Assembly: GCF_900176645.1 (NCBI RefSeq)
Contig: NZ_FXAN01000106.1
Span: forward strand, 62,001-126,000
Length of the DNA stretch: 64,000 nt
DNA from: Burkholderia singularis
GTDB taxonomy: Bacteria > Pseudomonadota > Gammaproteobacteria > Burkholderiales > Burkholderiaceae
Direction of reading: 5' to 3'
Position 1 is the stretch's first letter. Every line of letters starts with the position of its first letter. Shown here piece after piece: positions 42,329-51,562 of this stretch. The notes beneath the pieces were generated by a model, which saw only the letters and a list, made by a program, of their open reading frames with translations, was not told the DNA's origin and searched no databases. The position numbers and the translations under genes were made by a program.

Positions 42329-43522
42329 CTATTTCCATAACGCGCAACGCGTCTCCTGCTTCGTCGCGAACGCCTGCTCGCCCGGAATCGTCGCGAGGAT
42401 CTTGTAGTAATCCCAAGGTTCTTTCGATTCGGACGGCTTCTTCACCTCCATCAAATACATGTCGTGAATCATACTGCCGTCCGCGCGAACGTAGCCTTTC
42501 GCGTAAAAATCGTCGATCTTCGCCTTGCGAAGCTGCACCATCACCTTGTCCGAATCGGTCGAACCCGCTGCCTGCACGGCCTTCAGATACGTCGTCACCG
42601 CCGAATAATCCGCCGCCTGCAGGCTCGACGGCATCTTCTTCATTTTTGCGAAGTAACGCTGCGCCCACTGCCGCGACGCCTGATCGCGATTCCAGTACCA
42701 GCTATCGGTGAGTACGAGACCTTGCGTCGTATCGAGGCCGAGGCTGTGAATGTCATCAATGAAGACGAGCAGCGCCGCGAGCTTCATCGTCTTCGTGATG
42801 CCGAACTCCTTGGCCGCCTTGATCGAGTTGACCGTGTCGCCGCCCGCGTTCGCCAGACCGAGAATCTGCGCCTTCGAGCCCTGCGCCTGCAACAGGAACG
42901 ACGAAAAATCCGACGCGGACAGCGGATGGCGCACTTCGCCCAGCACCTGGCCGCCGTTCGCTTTGACGACATCACTCGTATTCTTCTCGAGCGATTTGCC
43001 GAATGCGTAATCCGCGGTCAGGAAAAACCACGTCTTGCCGCCGCGCTTCGTGACAGTCGAGCCCGTGCCCTTGGCGAGCGCCATCGTGTCGTATGCATAG
43101 TGGATCGTGTAGGGCGTGCACTGCTCGTTCGTCAGCGTATCCGCGCCCGCGCCGATATTGATGTAGACCTTCTTCTTTTCCGCCGCAACCTGGTTCGTCG
43201 ACAACGCGGTCGCCGAGTTCGTGCCGCCGACGATCATGTCGACGCCGCCTCGATCGATCCATTCGCGCGCCTTCGACGCCGCGATGTCGGCCTTGTTCTG
43301 GTGATCGGCATAGACAAGCTCGATTGGCTTGCCGTTGACCTTGCCGCCGAAATCGGCCACCGCCATCTTGATCGCCTCCAGGCCGCCCTGGCCGTCGATA
43401 TCGGCGTACAGGCCCGACATATCGGTGATGAAGCCGATCTTCACGGTATCCGCGGCATGCGCGGCTTGCGCCAACCACGCGGCGGTGATTAGACACGCGT
43501 AAGCAAGGGTTTTGAATTTCAT
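42329..43522 (-). CDS. HAAT ABC transporter substrate-binding protein, cluster 2
   Basis: A 397-residue periplasmic protein. Signal peptide residues 1-23 (ending AAHA), then 'DTVKIGFITDMSGLYADIDGQGG'. Features such as 'TWFFLTADYAFGKSLE' and 'DSWYWNRDQASRQWA' resemble binding proteins for aromatic or amide compounds more than LivJ, so the substrate may not be a branched-chain amino acid. GGAG precedes ATG 43522. It is placed in mid-operon, 108 bases after livF. Confidence 0.88.
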   Translation of the reverse strand: MKFKTLAYACLITAAWLAQAAHAADTVKIGFITDMSGLYADIDGQGGLEAIKMAVADFGGKVNGKPIELVYADHQNKADIAASKAREWIDRGGVDMIVGGTNSATALSTNQVAAEKKKVYINIGAGADTLTNEQCTPYTIHYAYDTMALAKGTGSTVTKRGGKTWFFLTADYAFGKSLEKNTSDVVKANGGQVLGEVRHPLSASDFSSFLLQAQGSKAQILGLANAGGDTVNSIKAAKEFGITKTMKLAALLVFIDDIHSLGLDTTQGLVLTDSWYWNRDQASRQWAQRYFAKMKKMPSSLQAADYSAVTTYLKAVQAAGSTDSDKVMVQLRKAKIDDFYAKGYVRADGSMIHDMYLMEVKKPSESKEPWDYYKILATIPGEQAFATKQETRCALWK

Positions 43523-43630
43523 TCAAGTCTCCTGATCGGTATTGTCTTTATCGAGTTCCAGCGTCGCACATCGGGGCCGCCCGCGCGGCCGGCAAGCGCC
43601 GCACCGGGGCCGTCTTGATACGAACCATCG

Positions 43631-44386
43631 CTAAATGCCGAGCAGATCGTGCAGCGCGGGCATCTTGCCGTCAAGTTCGGCTGCGCCGAAATGCTCGACG
43701 ATGCGCCCATGCTCCATCACGTAAAAGCGGTCGGCGAGCGGCGCCGCAAAGCGGAAGTTCTGCTCGACCATCACGATCGTGTAGCCGCGCGCCTTCAGGG
43801 TGACGATCATCGCGGCGAGCGTCTGCACGATGACGGGCGCAAGCCCCTCGGAAATTTCGTCAAGCAGCAGCAGGTTCGCGCCCGTGCGCAAGATGCGCGC
43901 AATCGCGAGCATCTGCTGCTCGCCGCCCGACAGCCGCGTGCCCTGGCTCGCACGCCGCGCCGCAAGATTCGGAAACATCCGATAGATATCGTCGACAGCC
44001 ATCGCATGCGCACGCGCGCCGACGACAGGCGGCAGCAGCAGATTCTCTTCGCACGACAGGCTCGAGAAGATGCCGCGCTCCTCCGGGCAATAACCGACAC
44101 CGTGATGCGCGATCTTGTGCGTCGGCAATCCGATCGTCTCGTGGCCCGCGACCTTGATCGAACCGCTGCGCCTGCCGGTCAAGCCCATGATCGCGCGCAG
44201 CGTCGTTGTGCGCCCGGCGCCGTTACGGCCAAGCAGCGTGACGACCTCGCCGCGGCGCACCGTCAGATCGACGCCATGCAGAATGTGCGATTCGCCATAC
44301 CACGCTTCGAGCCCTGCGATGTCGAGCGCAGGCGCGCCGCCTTCGGCGCTCTTCAGCGCCCGCTCTTCCCGTTCGCTGTGATTCAT
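43631..44386 (-). CDS. livF: HAAT ABC transporter ATPase LivF, cluster 2, with variant Walker A
   Basis: A 251-residue ATPase. The Walker A motif reads GRNGAGRTTTL (53-63), with Arg59 (codon 44210-44212, CGC) where the invariant lysine should be. Other motifs are intact: 'RLSGGEQQMLAIARIL' signature, 'LLLLDEISEGLAP' Walker B with its glutamate, and 'YTIVMVEQNFRFA' H-loop region (Gln instead of His, normal for LivF). Replacing lysine with arginine usually cripples ATP hydrolysis, but in this family the partner LivG may supply it. Start overlaps the livG stop as ATGA. Confidence 0.92.
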   Translation of the reverse strand: MNHSEREERALKSAEGGAPALDIAGLEAWYGESHILHGVDLTVRRGEVVTLLGRNGAGRTTTLRAIMGLTGRRSGSIKVAGHETIGLPTHKIAHHGVGYCPEERGIFSSLSCEENLLLPPVVGARAHAMAVDDIYRMFPNLAARRASQGTRLSGGEQQMLAIARILRTGANLLLLDEISEGLAPVIVQTLAAMIVTLKARGYTIVMVEQNFRFAAPLADRFYVMEHGRIVEHFGAAELDGKMPALHDLLGI

Positions 44387-45162
44387 GCGTGCGCTCCCGC
44401 CAGCGCCGCGTCGGTACTGCCCATATACGCCTCGACCACGAGCGGATTTTTCGATACCTCCGCATACGTGCCTTCGGCCAGCACCTCGCCGCGCTGCAGG
44501 ACCGTGATCGTATCGGAGATGCCCGCGATCACGTTCATGTTGTGCTCGACCATCAGAATCGTGCGGCCGCTCGCGACCTTCTTGATGAGCGCCGTCACGC
44601 GATCGACATCTTCGTGTCCCATCCCCTGCGTCGGCTCGTCGAGCAGCATCAGTTCGGGCTCCATCGCGAGCGTCGTCGCGATTTCGAGCGCGCGCTTGCG
44701 GCCATACGCAAGCTCGACCGTCGGCACATGCGCGAAATCGGACAGGCCAACCTGCGTGAGCAGATCCATCGCACGATCATCGAGTTGCCTCAGCGAGCGC
44801 TCGCTGCGCCAGAAACAGAATGCCGTGCCGAGCGAGCGCTGCAGGCCGATCCGCACGTTCTGCAGCGCGCTTAGATGCGGAAACACCGCGGAAATCTGAA
44901 ACGAGCGGATCACGCCGCGCCGCGCGATCTGCGCGGGACGCTCGTCGGTGATGTCGATGCCGTTGTAGACGATTTGGCCCGCGGTGGGCTTCAGGAATTT
45001 GGTCAGGAGATTGAAACACGTGGTCTTGCCCGCGCCGTTCGGTCCGATCAGCGCATGGATCGAGCCTCGCCGCACGCGCAGGTTCACGCCGTTGACGGCA
45101 ACGAAGCCTTTGAATTCCTTCGTGAGTTCCCGCGTTTCGAGAATCGTGTCGCCGAGAATCAT
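44383..45162 (-). CDS. livG: HAAT ABC transporter ATPase LivG, cluster 2
   Basis: A 259-residue ATPase with normal Walker A 'GPNGAGKTTCFNL', 'VELAYGRKRALEIATTLA' in the signature position, Walker B 'LMLLDEPTQGM' and 'TILMVEHNMNVI'. LivG proteins usually have LS/AYG in the signature. ATG 45162 has AAGGGAAC upstream; the longer open frame to 45288 lacks resemblance. First gene of cluster 2. Confidence 0.92.
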   Translation of the reverse strand: MILGDTILETRELTKEFKGFVAVNGVNLRVRRGSIHALIGPNGAGKTTCFNLLTKFLKPTAGQIVYNGIDITDERPAQIARRGVIRSFQISAVFPHLSALQNVRIGLQRSLGTAFCFWRSERSLRQLDDRAMDLLTQVGLSDFAHVPTVELAYGRKRALEIATTLAMEPELMLLDEPTQGMGHEDVDRVTALIKKVASGRTILMVEHNMNVIAGISDTITVLQRGEVLAEGTYAEVSKNPLVVEAYMGSTDAALAGAHA

Positions 45163-45514
45163 GTTCCCTTCCTGCGAATTGAGGCGAAGCGCCGGGCGAT
45201 ATCGCTCAAACGGCCACGAAGCGTTCAGCGGGTATGAGTCTGCCCCCGAGCTTGATGTGTCGCATCGAGACTGGTCTCCTCGAAGCAAGCCGCGGATTCG
45301 GAATGCGTGTCATTGTCGCGCCGTTGGTGCAGTGCATTCATTGGGATTTGCACTTATAGGGTGCGGCAATCGTCAATGCCTGCCCAGCCACGCGCCGCGT
45401 GCGTTTTACCGAATGCGTCCCCGTGCTTTTGGGTTAACCCTCAGCCGATTTTTTATTGCATTTTATTGACGATTTTTTATTGACCGAGGATTTCAATGGC
45501 GGATCACGCCGTTT
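45163..45514. other. Intergenic region, 352 bp, upstream of cluster 2
   Basis: The gap lies between livG and the GMC oxidoreductase stop, both on the minus strand. It should contain the promoter of Liv cluster 2. A TATAAG on the minus strand near 45354 has no well-spaced -35. The right end (45440-45485) is A+T-rich with repeats of TTTTTTATTG, possibly part of the oxidoreductase transcript end. No gene seen. Confidence 0.4.
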
Positions 45515-47206
45515 TCAAATCGGCGTCGCGGTTTCGGGCCATGTCGCCGCGTCATCGCGCTGTGTCACGCCGCGGCGATCCGCGCGGATCATGTCGCTTG
45601 CGCGCTCCGCGATCATCAGCGTCGGCGAATTCGTGTTGCCCGACGTGATTACCGGCATCACCGATGCATCGACGACGCGCAGCCCCGTCACGCCCCGCAC
45701 GCGCAAGCGGCTGTCGACGACGGCGTCCGGATCGTCGGCGCGGCCCATCCGGCATGTGCCCACCGGATGAAAAATCGTCGTGCCGATCGCGCCGGCCGCT
45801 TCGATCAGTTGCTCTTCACTCTGATAATGCGCACCCGGCAAGATTTCCTCGGGCGCATACCGCGCGAGCGCAGGCGCGGCCGCGATCCTGCGCGTCAGCC
45901 GCAGCGCATTCGCGGCAACGCGGCGGTCATGATCGGTCGACAAATAATTCGGTGCGATTGCCGGCGCGCGGGCCGGATCCGGCGATACCGCGTGAACGCT
46001 GCCGCGCGAAGTCGGCCGCAGATGGCAGACCGACGCGGTGAACGCATTGAAGCGATGCAGCGGCTCACCAAAGCGCTCGAGCGACAACGGCTGCACGTGA
46101 TACTCGAGATCGGGCCGCGTGAGCGCCGGGTCGTGCGGGTCCGATTTCGCGAACGCGCCCAATTGCGACGGCGCCATCGACATCGGCCCGCTTTTCGTCA
46201 ACGCATATTGCGCGCCGATCATCAGCTTGCCCCACCAATGCGCGGCGAGCGTGTTCAGCGTGCGCACCCCGCGCACGCGAAACGCCATGCGTAATTGCAA
46301 GTGATCCTGAAGATTCTCGCCGACGCCGCGTAACGCGTGCGCAACTTCGATGCCGAGCGCGCGCAGCCGCTCACCGTCGCCGATGCCGGAAAGCTCGAGC
46401 AACTGCGGCGAATTGACCGCGCCCGACGCAAGCAGCACTTCCGCACGCGCGCGCGCGACACAGCGCGAACCGTCGTCGCGGCGGTATTGGACGCCCACAC
46501 AGCGCCGTGCGTCGAACACGAGCCGCTCGGCCTGCGCGCCCGTTACTACGGTGAGATTCGGCCGCGCAAGTGCCGGGCGCAGAAACGCCTTCGATGCATT
46601 CCAGCGCACGCCGCGCTTCTGGTTGACTTCGAAATAACCGACGCCGGCATTGTCGCCGCGATTGAAATCGTCGGTCGCCGAGATGCCGGTCTGCTGCGCC
46701 GCTTGCGAAAACGCCTCGAGAATCTCCCAGCGCAACCGCTGTTTTTCGACGCGCCACGGACCGCCCGCGCCGTGCGCGTCGCTCGCGCCTGCGTGATGAT
46801 CTTCGCTGCGCTTGAAGATCGGCAGCACCGCGTTCCACGACCACCCGTCATCGCCCGTCACGCGCGCCCAGTCGTCGTAGTCGCCGCGCTGGCCGCGCAT
46901 GTAGATCATCCCGTTGATCGACGACGAGCCGCCGAGCACGCGCCCGCGCGGATACGACAGCGCGCGGCCGTTCAATCCCGCTTCGGGCTCGGTCTTGTAG
47001 CGCCAGTCGGTGCGCGGATTGCCGATGCAGTACAAATAGCCGACTGGAATGTGAATCCATCGGTAATCGTCGTTGCCGCCCGCCTCGATCAGCAGCACCG
47101 ACACGTCGCGCTCCTCGCTGAGCCGGCTCGCGAGCACGCAGCCCGCGGTGCCCGCACCGACGATCACGTAATCGAATTCGCCCTCGGGCGTGCGTTCTGC
47201 CACCAT
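45515..47206 (-). CDS. GMC-family FAD oxidoreductase (choline/alcohol dehydrogenase-like)
   Basis: A 563-residue flavoprotein. 'FDYVIVGAGTAGCVLASRLSEE' (residues about 11-32) binds FAD; 'GRVLGGSSSINGMIYMRG' and 'SGAVNSPQLLELSGIG' are the two GMC signatures; the catalytic His/Asn pair is in 'HPVGTCRMG' and 'SGNTNSPTLMI'. It oxidises a primary alcohol. Choline is the best known substrate, but no betaine genes adjoin, so polyethylene glycol-type or other alcohols are equally possible. ATG 47206 has AGGAG 8 bases upstream. It may be co-transcribed with the mmsA-like gene 165 bases upstream. Confidence 0.9.
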   Translation of the reverse strand: MVAERTPEGEFDYVIVGAGTAGCVLASRLSEERDVSVLLIEAGGNDDYRWIHIPVGYLYCIGNPRTDWRYKTEPEAGLNGRALSYPRGRVLGGSSSINGMIYMRGQRGDYDDWARVTGDDGWSWNAVLPIFKRSEDHHAGASDAHGAGGPWRVEKQRLRWEILEAFSQAAQQTGISATDDFNRGDNAGVGYFEVNQKRGVRWNASKAFLRPALARPNLTVVTGAQAERLVFDARRCVGVQYRRDDGSRCVARARAEVLLASGAVNSPQLLELSGIGDGERLRALGIEVAHALRGVGENLQDHLQLRMAFRVRGVRTLNTLAAHWWGKLMIGAQYALTKSGPMSMAPSQLGAFAKSDPHDPALTRPDLEYHVQPLSLERFGEPLHRFNAFTASVCHLRPTSRGSVHAVSPDPARAPAIAPNYLSTDHDRRVAANALRLTRRIAAAPALARYAPEEILPGAHYQSEEQLIEAAGAIGTTIFHPVGTCRMGRADDPDAVVDSRLRVRGVTGLRVVDASVMPVITSGNTNSPTLMIAERASDMIRADRRGVTQRDDAATWPETATPI

Positions 47207-47371
47207 CGTCGTGTCTCCTCGATCCCGGTTTCCGGTCTGATTTTCGCTGCGGCGGGCTCGCGCGAACCGCCGCCTCCGTATCGCGTGGCGCGCGACGGCA
47301 CGTGCCACTCAAGCATAGACCGCGCGGCGCCCGAACGGAGGCCGCGCGGCATCGCGCAAATCGCTTCGGCG

Positions 47372-48895
47372 TCACTTCGCCACGGGCATCGTGAATTCCG
47401 CTCCCTTCGCGATGCTATCCGGCCAACGCTGCATCACGCTCTTGTAGCGCGTGTAGAAACGCACGCCCTCTTCGCCGTAAGCGTGGTGATCGCCGAACAG
47501 CGAGCGCTTCCAGCCGCCAAACGAATGCCAGGCCATCGGCACCGGAATCGGCACGTTGATACCGACCATACCGACCTGGATCTGCCGCGCGAACGCGCGC
47601 GCGACGCCGCCGTCGGACGTGAAGCACGACACGCCGTTCGCGAACTCGTGCGCGTTGATCAGCGCCACCGCGCTCGCGAAATCCGGCACCCGCACGACCG
47701 CGAGCACCGGTCCGAAGATTTCCTCGCGATAGATCGACATGTCGGTCTTGACGTGATCGAACAACGTACCGCCGAGGAAAAAGCCGCCCTCGTAACCATC
47801 GACGACATGCCCTCGCCCGTCCACCACCAGCGTTGCGCCCTCGGCCACGCCCGCATCGATGTATGCGGCCACCTTCGCACGATGCGCGGCCGTCACGAGC
47901 GGGCCCATTTCGACACCCGCGTCCATGCCGTTGCCGATCTTCAGCGCCTTCGCGCGCTCGGCAAGCTTGGCGACGAGCGCATCGGCCACGCCGCCCACCG
48001 CCACCGCGACCGAAATCGCCATGCAGCGCTCGCCCGCCGATCCATACGCGGCACCGACGAGCGCATCGACCGCCTGCTCGAGGTCCGCATCCGGCATCAC
48101 GACGAGATGATTCTTCGCACCGCCAAGCGCCTGCACGCGCTTGCCGCGCCGGGAAGCTTCCGCGTGGATGTACTCTGCAATCGGCGTCGATCCGACAAAC
48201 GACAACGCAACGACATCCGGATGCGCGATCAGCGCGTCAACGGCCGTCTTGTCGCCATGCACGACGTTGAACACCCCGTCGGGCAGCCCCGCCTCCTTCA
48301 ACAGCTCGGCGAGCCGCACCGACGCCGACGGGTCCCGCTCCGACGGTTTGAGCACGAACGTGTTGCCGCATGCGATCGCGATCGGGAACATCCAGCACGG
48401 CACCATCATCGGAAAATTGAACGGCGTGATGCCGGCAACGACGCCAAGCGGCTGACGCAGGTTCCAGTTGTCGATCCCGCCGCCGATCTGGTCGGTGAAA
48501 TCGGTTTTCAGCAGATTCGGCATCCCGCAAGCGAATTCGACCACCTCGATGCCGCGCATCACTTCGCCGTGCGCGTCCGAGAAAACCTTGCCGTGCTCGC
48601 GGCTGATCAGCTCGGCAAGCTCGTCGTGATGACGCTCGAGCAGCTCCTTGAACTTGAACATCACGCGTGCGCGCTTGAGCGGCGACGTCTCGCTCCAGGC
48701 GGCGAATGCGGCGTGCGCGGCGGCGACGGCCGCGTCCACTTCGGCCGTGCTCGCGAGCGGCGTGCGGGCCGTCACCACGCCAAGGGCCGGGTTGAACACG
48801 TCGCTATAGCGATCGCTCGCGCCTTCCACAGCGCGGCCGCCGATGAAATGCGCCAATGCGCGCACGCGCGCGTCGTTCGCGGGGCTGATTGTCAT
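47372..48895 (-). CDS. mmsA: CoA-acylating methylmalonate-semialdehyde dehydrogenase
   Basis: A 507-residue aldehyde dehydrogenase. '[31 protein letters not shown]', of which '[12 protein letters not shown]' is the MMSDH signature, '[17 protein letters not shown]' and the catalytic cysteine in '[14 protein letters not shown]' identify it. The family converts methylmalonate semialdehyde to propionyl-CoA (valine, thymine or inositol breakdown) and lacks the usual general-base glutamate, here replaced by Gly/Ala context. GGAGG precedes ATG 48895. A LysR gene is divergent. The GMC oxidoreductase downstream may supply an aldehyde. Confidence 0.9.
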   Translation of the reverse strand: MTISPANDARVRALAHFIGGRAVEGASDRYSDVFNPALGVVTARTPLASTAEVDAAVAAAHAAFAAWSETSPLKRARVMFKFKELLERHHDELAELISREHGKVFSDAHGEVMRGIEVVEFACGMPNLLKTDFTDQIGGGIDNWNLRQPLGVVAGITPFNFPMMVPCWMFPIAIACGNTFVLKPSERDPSASVRLAELLKEAGLPDGVFNVVHGDKTAVDALIAHPDVVALSFVGSTPIAEYIHAEASRRGKRVQALGGAKNHLVVMPDADLEQAVDALVGAAYGSAGERCMAISVAVAVGGVADALVAKLAERAKALKIGNGMDAGVEMGPLVTAAHRAKVAAYIDAGVAEGATLVVDGRGHVVDGYEGGFFLGGTLFDHVKTDMSIYREEIFGPVLAVVRVPDFASAVALINAHEFANGVSCFTSDGGVARAFARQIQVGMVGINVPIPVPMAWHSFGGWKRSLFGDHHAYGEEGVRFYTRYKSVMQRWPDSIAKGAEFTMPVAK

Positions 48896-49015
48896 GCCTT
48901 CCTCCGTTCTCCGTTCGTTCCGTTTGCTCGGCTTGCGCCCTGCACGCAAGCGCGTGCTTCGAAGACGAAGCGTACCTGCGGCGGCCGCTCCCGATCCAAT
49001 GAGTTATCCTCAAAT

Positions 49016-49040
49016 GCAATATAAGCCGCGCTAATATTGC
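49016..49040. promoter_or_regulatory. LysR-type box (7-bp arms, T-N11-A)
   Basis: GCAATAT (49016-49022) and ATATTGC (49034-49040) are perfect inverted arms around 11 bases, the exact T-N11-A geometry of LysR sites. The site ends 3 bases before the ATG of the LysR gene and lies 120 bases upstream of mmsA. Confidence 0.85.
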
Positions 49041-49043
49041 TCG

Positions 49044-49943
49044 ATGGATCTGATACTGCTTCGCGCCTTCGTCGCGGTTGCGCGCGAAGGCAATCTGACA
49101 CGTGCCGCCGCCCGGCTGCACCTGACGCAGCCCGCCGTCAGCCTGCAAATCAAGAATCTGCAGGATGCGCTCGGCATCACGCTGTTCGAGCGGACATCGC
49201 GCGGGCTTGTGCTCACGCGCGATGGCCAAGCACTGCTGCCGCACGCGGAGCGCGCGCTCGACGCCGCCGCCGACGTTGCGCGCGCCGCCTCCGCGCTCAA
49301 GCACGAGGTGCGCGGCCGGTTGCGGATCGGCTCGATTCTCGACCCCGAATTCCTGCGGCTCGGCGGCTTTCTGAAACGGCTCGTCGAAGCCTATCCGCAG
49401 ATCGAAACCGCGTTGCGGCACGGCATGTCCGGCTGGGTGCTCGATCAGGTCCGCGCCCGCGAACTCGACGTCGGCTACTACATTGGCCGGCCTGACGAGG
49501 ACGATCCGCGCGAAGCCGGACGCTTCCATACGCTGACACTCACGCAATTCCGTTACCGCGTGCTTGCGCCCGCCGGTTGGAAGGAACGCGTGCAGCGCAC
49601 GCGCTCGTGGCGCGAGCTTGCCGCGCTACCGTGGATCTGGACGCCCCCGGCGTCGGCGCATCATCGGCTGCTCTCGCGCCGCTTCGCCGACGCGGGCGTG
49701 CAGCCCGTCAAAGTGGCTGAAGTCGATCAAGAAACGTCGATGCTCGATCTCGTCAAATCGGGCGTAGGGCTGTCGCTCGCGCGCGATTCGGTTGCGTTGC
49801 GCGAAGCGCACGCGCATGCATTGGCGATCGTCGAGCACGTATCGGTGCCGGCCGAGCTGACGTTCGTCGCGCTTGCCGAACGATGCGACGAGCCGGCAAT
49901 TGCGGCCGCGTTGCGGCTTGTCGACGAACAGTGGGCGGTTTAA
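49044..49943 (+). CDS. LysR-family transcriptional regulator
   Basis: A 299-residue regulator. The winged helix-turn-helix is 'FVAVAREGNLTRAAARLHLTQPAVSLQIKNLQ' (residues 9-40, quoted by ends) with the usual linker helix, followed by the periplasmic-binding-protein-like effector domain (about 90-295). It is divergent from the mmsA-like gene, the classic arrangement for a LysR activator. The near-contact of its own box with the start codon leaves no Shine-Dalgarno sequence, so it may be made at low level. Effector unknown; an aldehyde or acid of the mmsA pathway is an inference. Confidence 0.92.
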   Translation: MDLILLRAFVAVAREGNLTRAAARLHLTQPAVSLQIKNLQDALGITLFERTSRGLVLTRDGQALLPHAERALDAAADVARAASALKHEVRGRLRIGSILDPEFLRLGGFLKRLVEAYPQIETALRHGMSGWVLDQVRARELDVGYYIGRPDEDDPREAGRFHTLTLTQFRYRVLAPAGWKERVQRTRSWRELAALPWIWTPPASAHHRLLSRRFADAGVQPVKVAEVDQETSMLDLVKSGVGLSLARDSVALREAHAHALAIVEHVSVPAELTFVALAERCDEPAIAAALRLVDEQWAV

Positions 49944-50210
49944 CGCCAGTTCGCGCCAATGGCGCGGCGCCGTTGCGCGACGCGTCGGCAACGCATCCCG
50001 TCAAACGGCGCGACACGAGGGCCTGAAGAGACGAGCCACCTCGGCAGCCCCCTGCAAATGTGCTGCGGCCGGATATCCGCCGGGCGGCTGCACACGGGCG
50101 CACGACGCGCTTGTGATCGCTTTCGCGCTCGCGCCGCTGCCCGCCGATAGAATGAGGGTTCTGGATGGTTCGTCCGGACCCGCAAATGCCTTTCCCAGAA
50201 GGAGACACGC

Positions 50211-50741
50211 ATGGCCCGCAACATCGAGATCAAAGCCCGCGCGCGCGAATTCGAGCAGATCCGCGAACGCGCCGCCGCACTCGCGACCGACGCACCGCTT
50301 TTCTACCGTCAACAGGATTTCTTCTATGACGTCCCGCGCGGCCGCCTGAAGCTGCGCCGCTTCGAAGACGGCACACCCGCCGAACTGATCTTCTACCAGC
50401 GCGACGATCAGGACGGCCCGAAGGCGTCGTACTACACACGCAGCCCGGTAACCAACCCGGATGCGATGCACTCGCTGCTCGCAACCGCGCTGACCACGCG
50501 CGGCATCGTGACGAAAGAGCGGCACGTCTATTTGGCGGGCCGCACGCGGATTCATCTCGATCGCGTCGACGGCCTCGGCGATTTCGTCGAACTCGAAGTC
50601 GTGCTCGCGCCCGACGACGACGAGGAAGGCGGCCACGCGGAAGCGCACACGGTGTTCGAAAAGCTCGGCGTGCCGAGCGACGATCTCGTCGCGCTTGCTT
50701 ATGTCGATCTGCTCAACGCACAAACCAAAACACCTGCGTAA
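50211..50741 (+). CDS. CYTH-domain protein (class IV adenylyl cyclase-like)
   Basis: A 176-residue stand-alone CYTH protein. It opens ARNIEIKARA; the family motif is E-x-E-x-K, and here the first glutamate is Asn4 while Glu6 and Lys8 are kept. Later charged strands 'LKLRRFEDG', 'RIHLDRVDGLGDFVELEVVL' and 'LGVPSDDLVALAYVDLL' complete the tunnel fold. Relatives are class IV adenylyl cyclases or triphosphate hydrolases. Without the first glutamate the metal site may be altered, so activity is uncertain. AAGGAGA precedes the ATG. It stands alone. Confidence 0.82.
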   Translation: MARNIEIKARAREFEQIRERAAALATDAPLFYRQQDFFYDVPRGRLKLRRFEDGTPAELIFYQRDDQDGPKASYYTRSPVTNPDAMHSLLATALTTRGIVTKERHVYLAGRTRIHLDRVDGLGDFVELEVVLAPDDDEEGGHAEAHTVFEKLGVPSDDLVALAYVDLLNAQTKTPA

Positions 50742-50921
50742 TGCGTTATCGCGAGCGGCTCCGCCATGCGCGGCAGGCCGCCGGCCGCCACCCGCGGCAG
50801 CGTAGCGGAGGAACGACAACTCGCGCCGGCGCGCGCCGCGCAGCGAATGCATCGCGAAAAGCAGCACATGCTCAGCCATGCCGCCGCGCATCGCATATCG
50901 CGCCGGCGTGGCCGCTTCGCG

Positions 50922-51413
50922 TCACGCCGCCGGCGCGCCCGATTCCAGATGACTGAGCGGCAGCGGCCCGTTGCGCTTGAACGTCGTCAATACGATGTTC
51001 GAACGCACGCTGTCAACGCCCGGCACCCGCATCAGCTTTTTCATGACGAACGACGACAGCGCATTCAGATCCGGCGCGACGATCCGTAACAGATAATCGG
51101 CGTCGCCCACCACCGCATGGCACTCGAGCACTTCGGGCAACACGTCGATCTGCTGCTGAAACTGCTCGATGATCGAGTCGCCGTGATGTTTGAGCTTCAG
51201 GCTCGTGAACGCGGTGACGCCGAGCCCGAGCTTTTCGGGCCGCAACACGACCCGATAGCCGTCGATCACGCCCGTCGCCTCCAGCCGCTGCAACCGCCGC
51301 CCGATCTGCGACGGCGACAGCGGTACTTCCTCGCCGAGCTGCTGATGCGTCGCCCGGCCGAAACGCTGCAATACGGCGAGCAACGCCAAATCGAAATGAT
51401 CGAGATCCACCAT
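50922..51413 (-). CDS. Lrp/AsnC-family regulator, divergent from phhAB
   Basis: A 163-residue regulator. Helix-turn-helix 'GEEVPLSPSQIGRRLQRLEATGVI' (residues about 27-50) and a RAM ligand-binding domain with 'ECHAVVGDADYLLRIVAPDL'. ATG 51413 has GGAG seven bases upstream and gives the family length; the longer frame is rejected. It should sense an aromatic amino acid and control phhA/phhB, with two inverted repeats in between as likely sites. Confidence 0.9.
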   Translation of the reverse strand: MVDLDHFDLALLAVLQRFGRATHQQLGEEVPLSPSQIGRRLQRLEATGVIDGYRVVLRPEKLGLGVTAFTSLKLKHHGDSIIEQFQQQIDVLPEVLECHAVVGDADYLLRIVAPDLNALSSFVMKKLMRVPGVDSVRSNIVLTTFKRNGPLPLSHLESGAPAA

Positions 51414-51415
51414 GA

Positions 51416-51434
51416 AAATTCTCCGCGAGAATTT
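51416..51434. promoter_or_regulatory. 8+8 bp inverted repeat at the Lrp-gene start
   Basis: AAATTCTC (51416-51423) and GAGAATTT (51427-51434) are perfect inverted arms around CGC. It covers the Shine-Dalgarno sequence of the Lrp-type gene, so binding here, or an RNA hairpin, would limit its expression. Confidence 0.7.
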
Positions 51435-51437
51435 ATG

Positions 51438-51464
51438 ATTCAATGCGCGATTATTGCATTGAAT
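51438..51464. promoter_or_regulatory. 9+9 bp inverted repeat in the lrp-phhA gap
   Basis: ATTCAATGC (51438-51446) and GCATTGAAT (51456-51464) are perfect inverted arms with a 9-base spacer, 98 bases before phhA. A+T-rich dyads of this size are typical Lrp/AsnC operators. Confidence 0.75.
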
Positions 51465-51562
51465 ATCGTGAATTCAAAAATTTTGCGCCCAATCCGCGCA
51501 TAGGCCGCTCTACACTTGCACCTATCGAAACCGAATGAACCGATGCAAGGTCAGCGCCCATC

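Noticed and set aside
46337-49024. An 895-codon plus-strand frame over the GMC oxidoreductase and mmsA genes
   Set aside because: It spans two well-supported minus-strand genes and the gap between them; composition is that of an antisense shadow.
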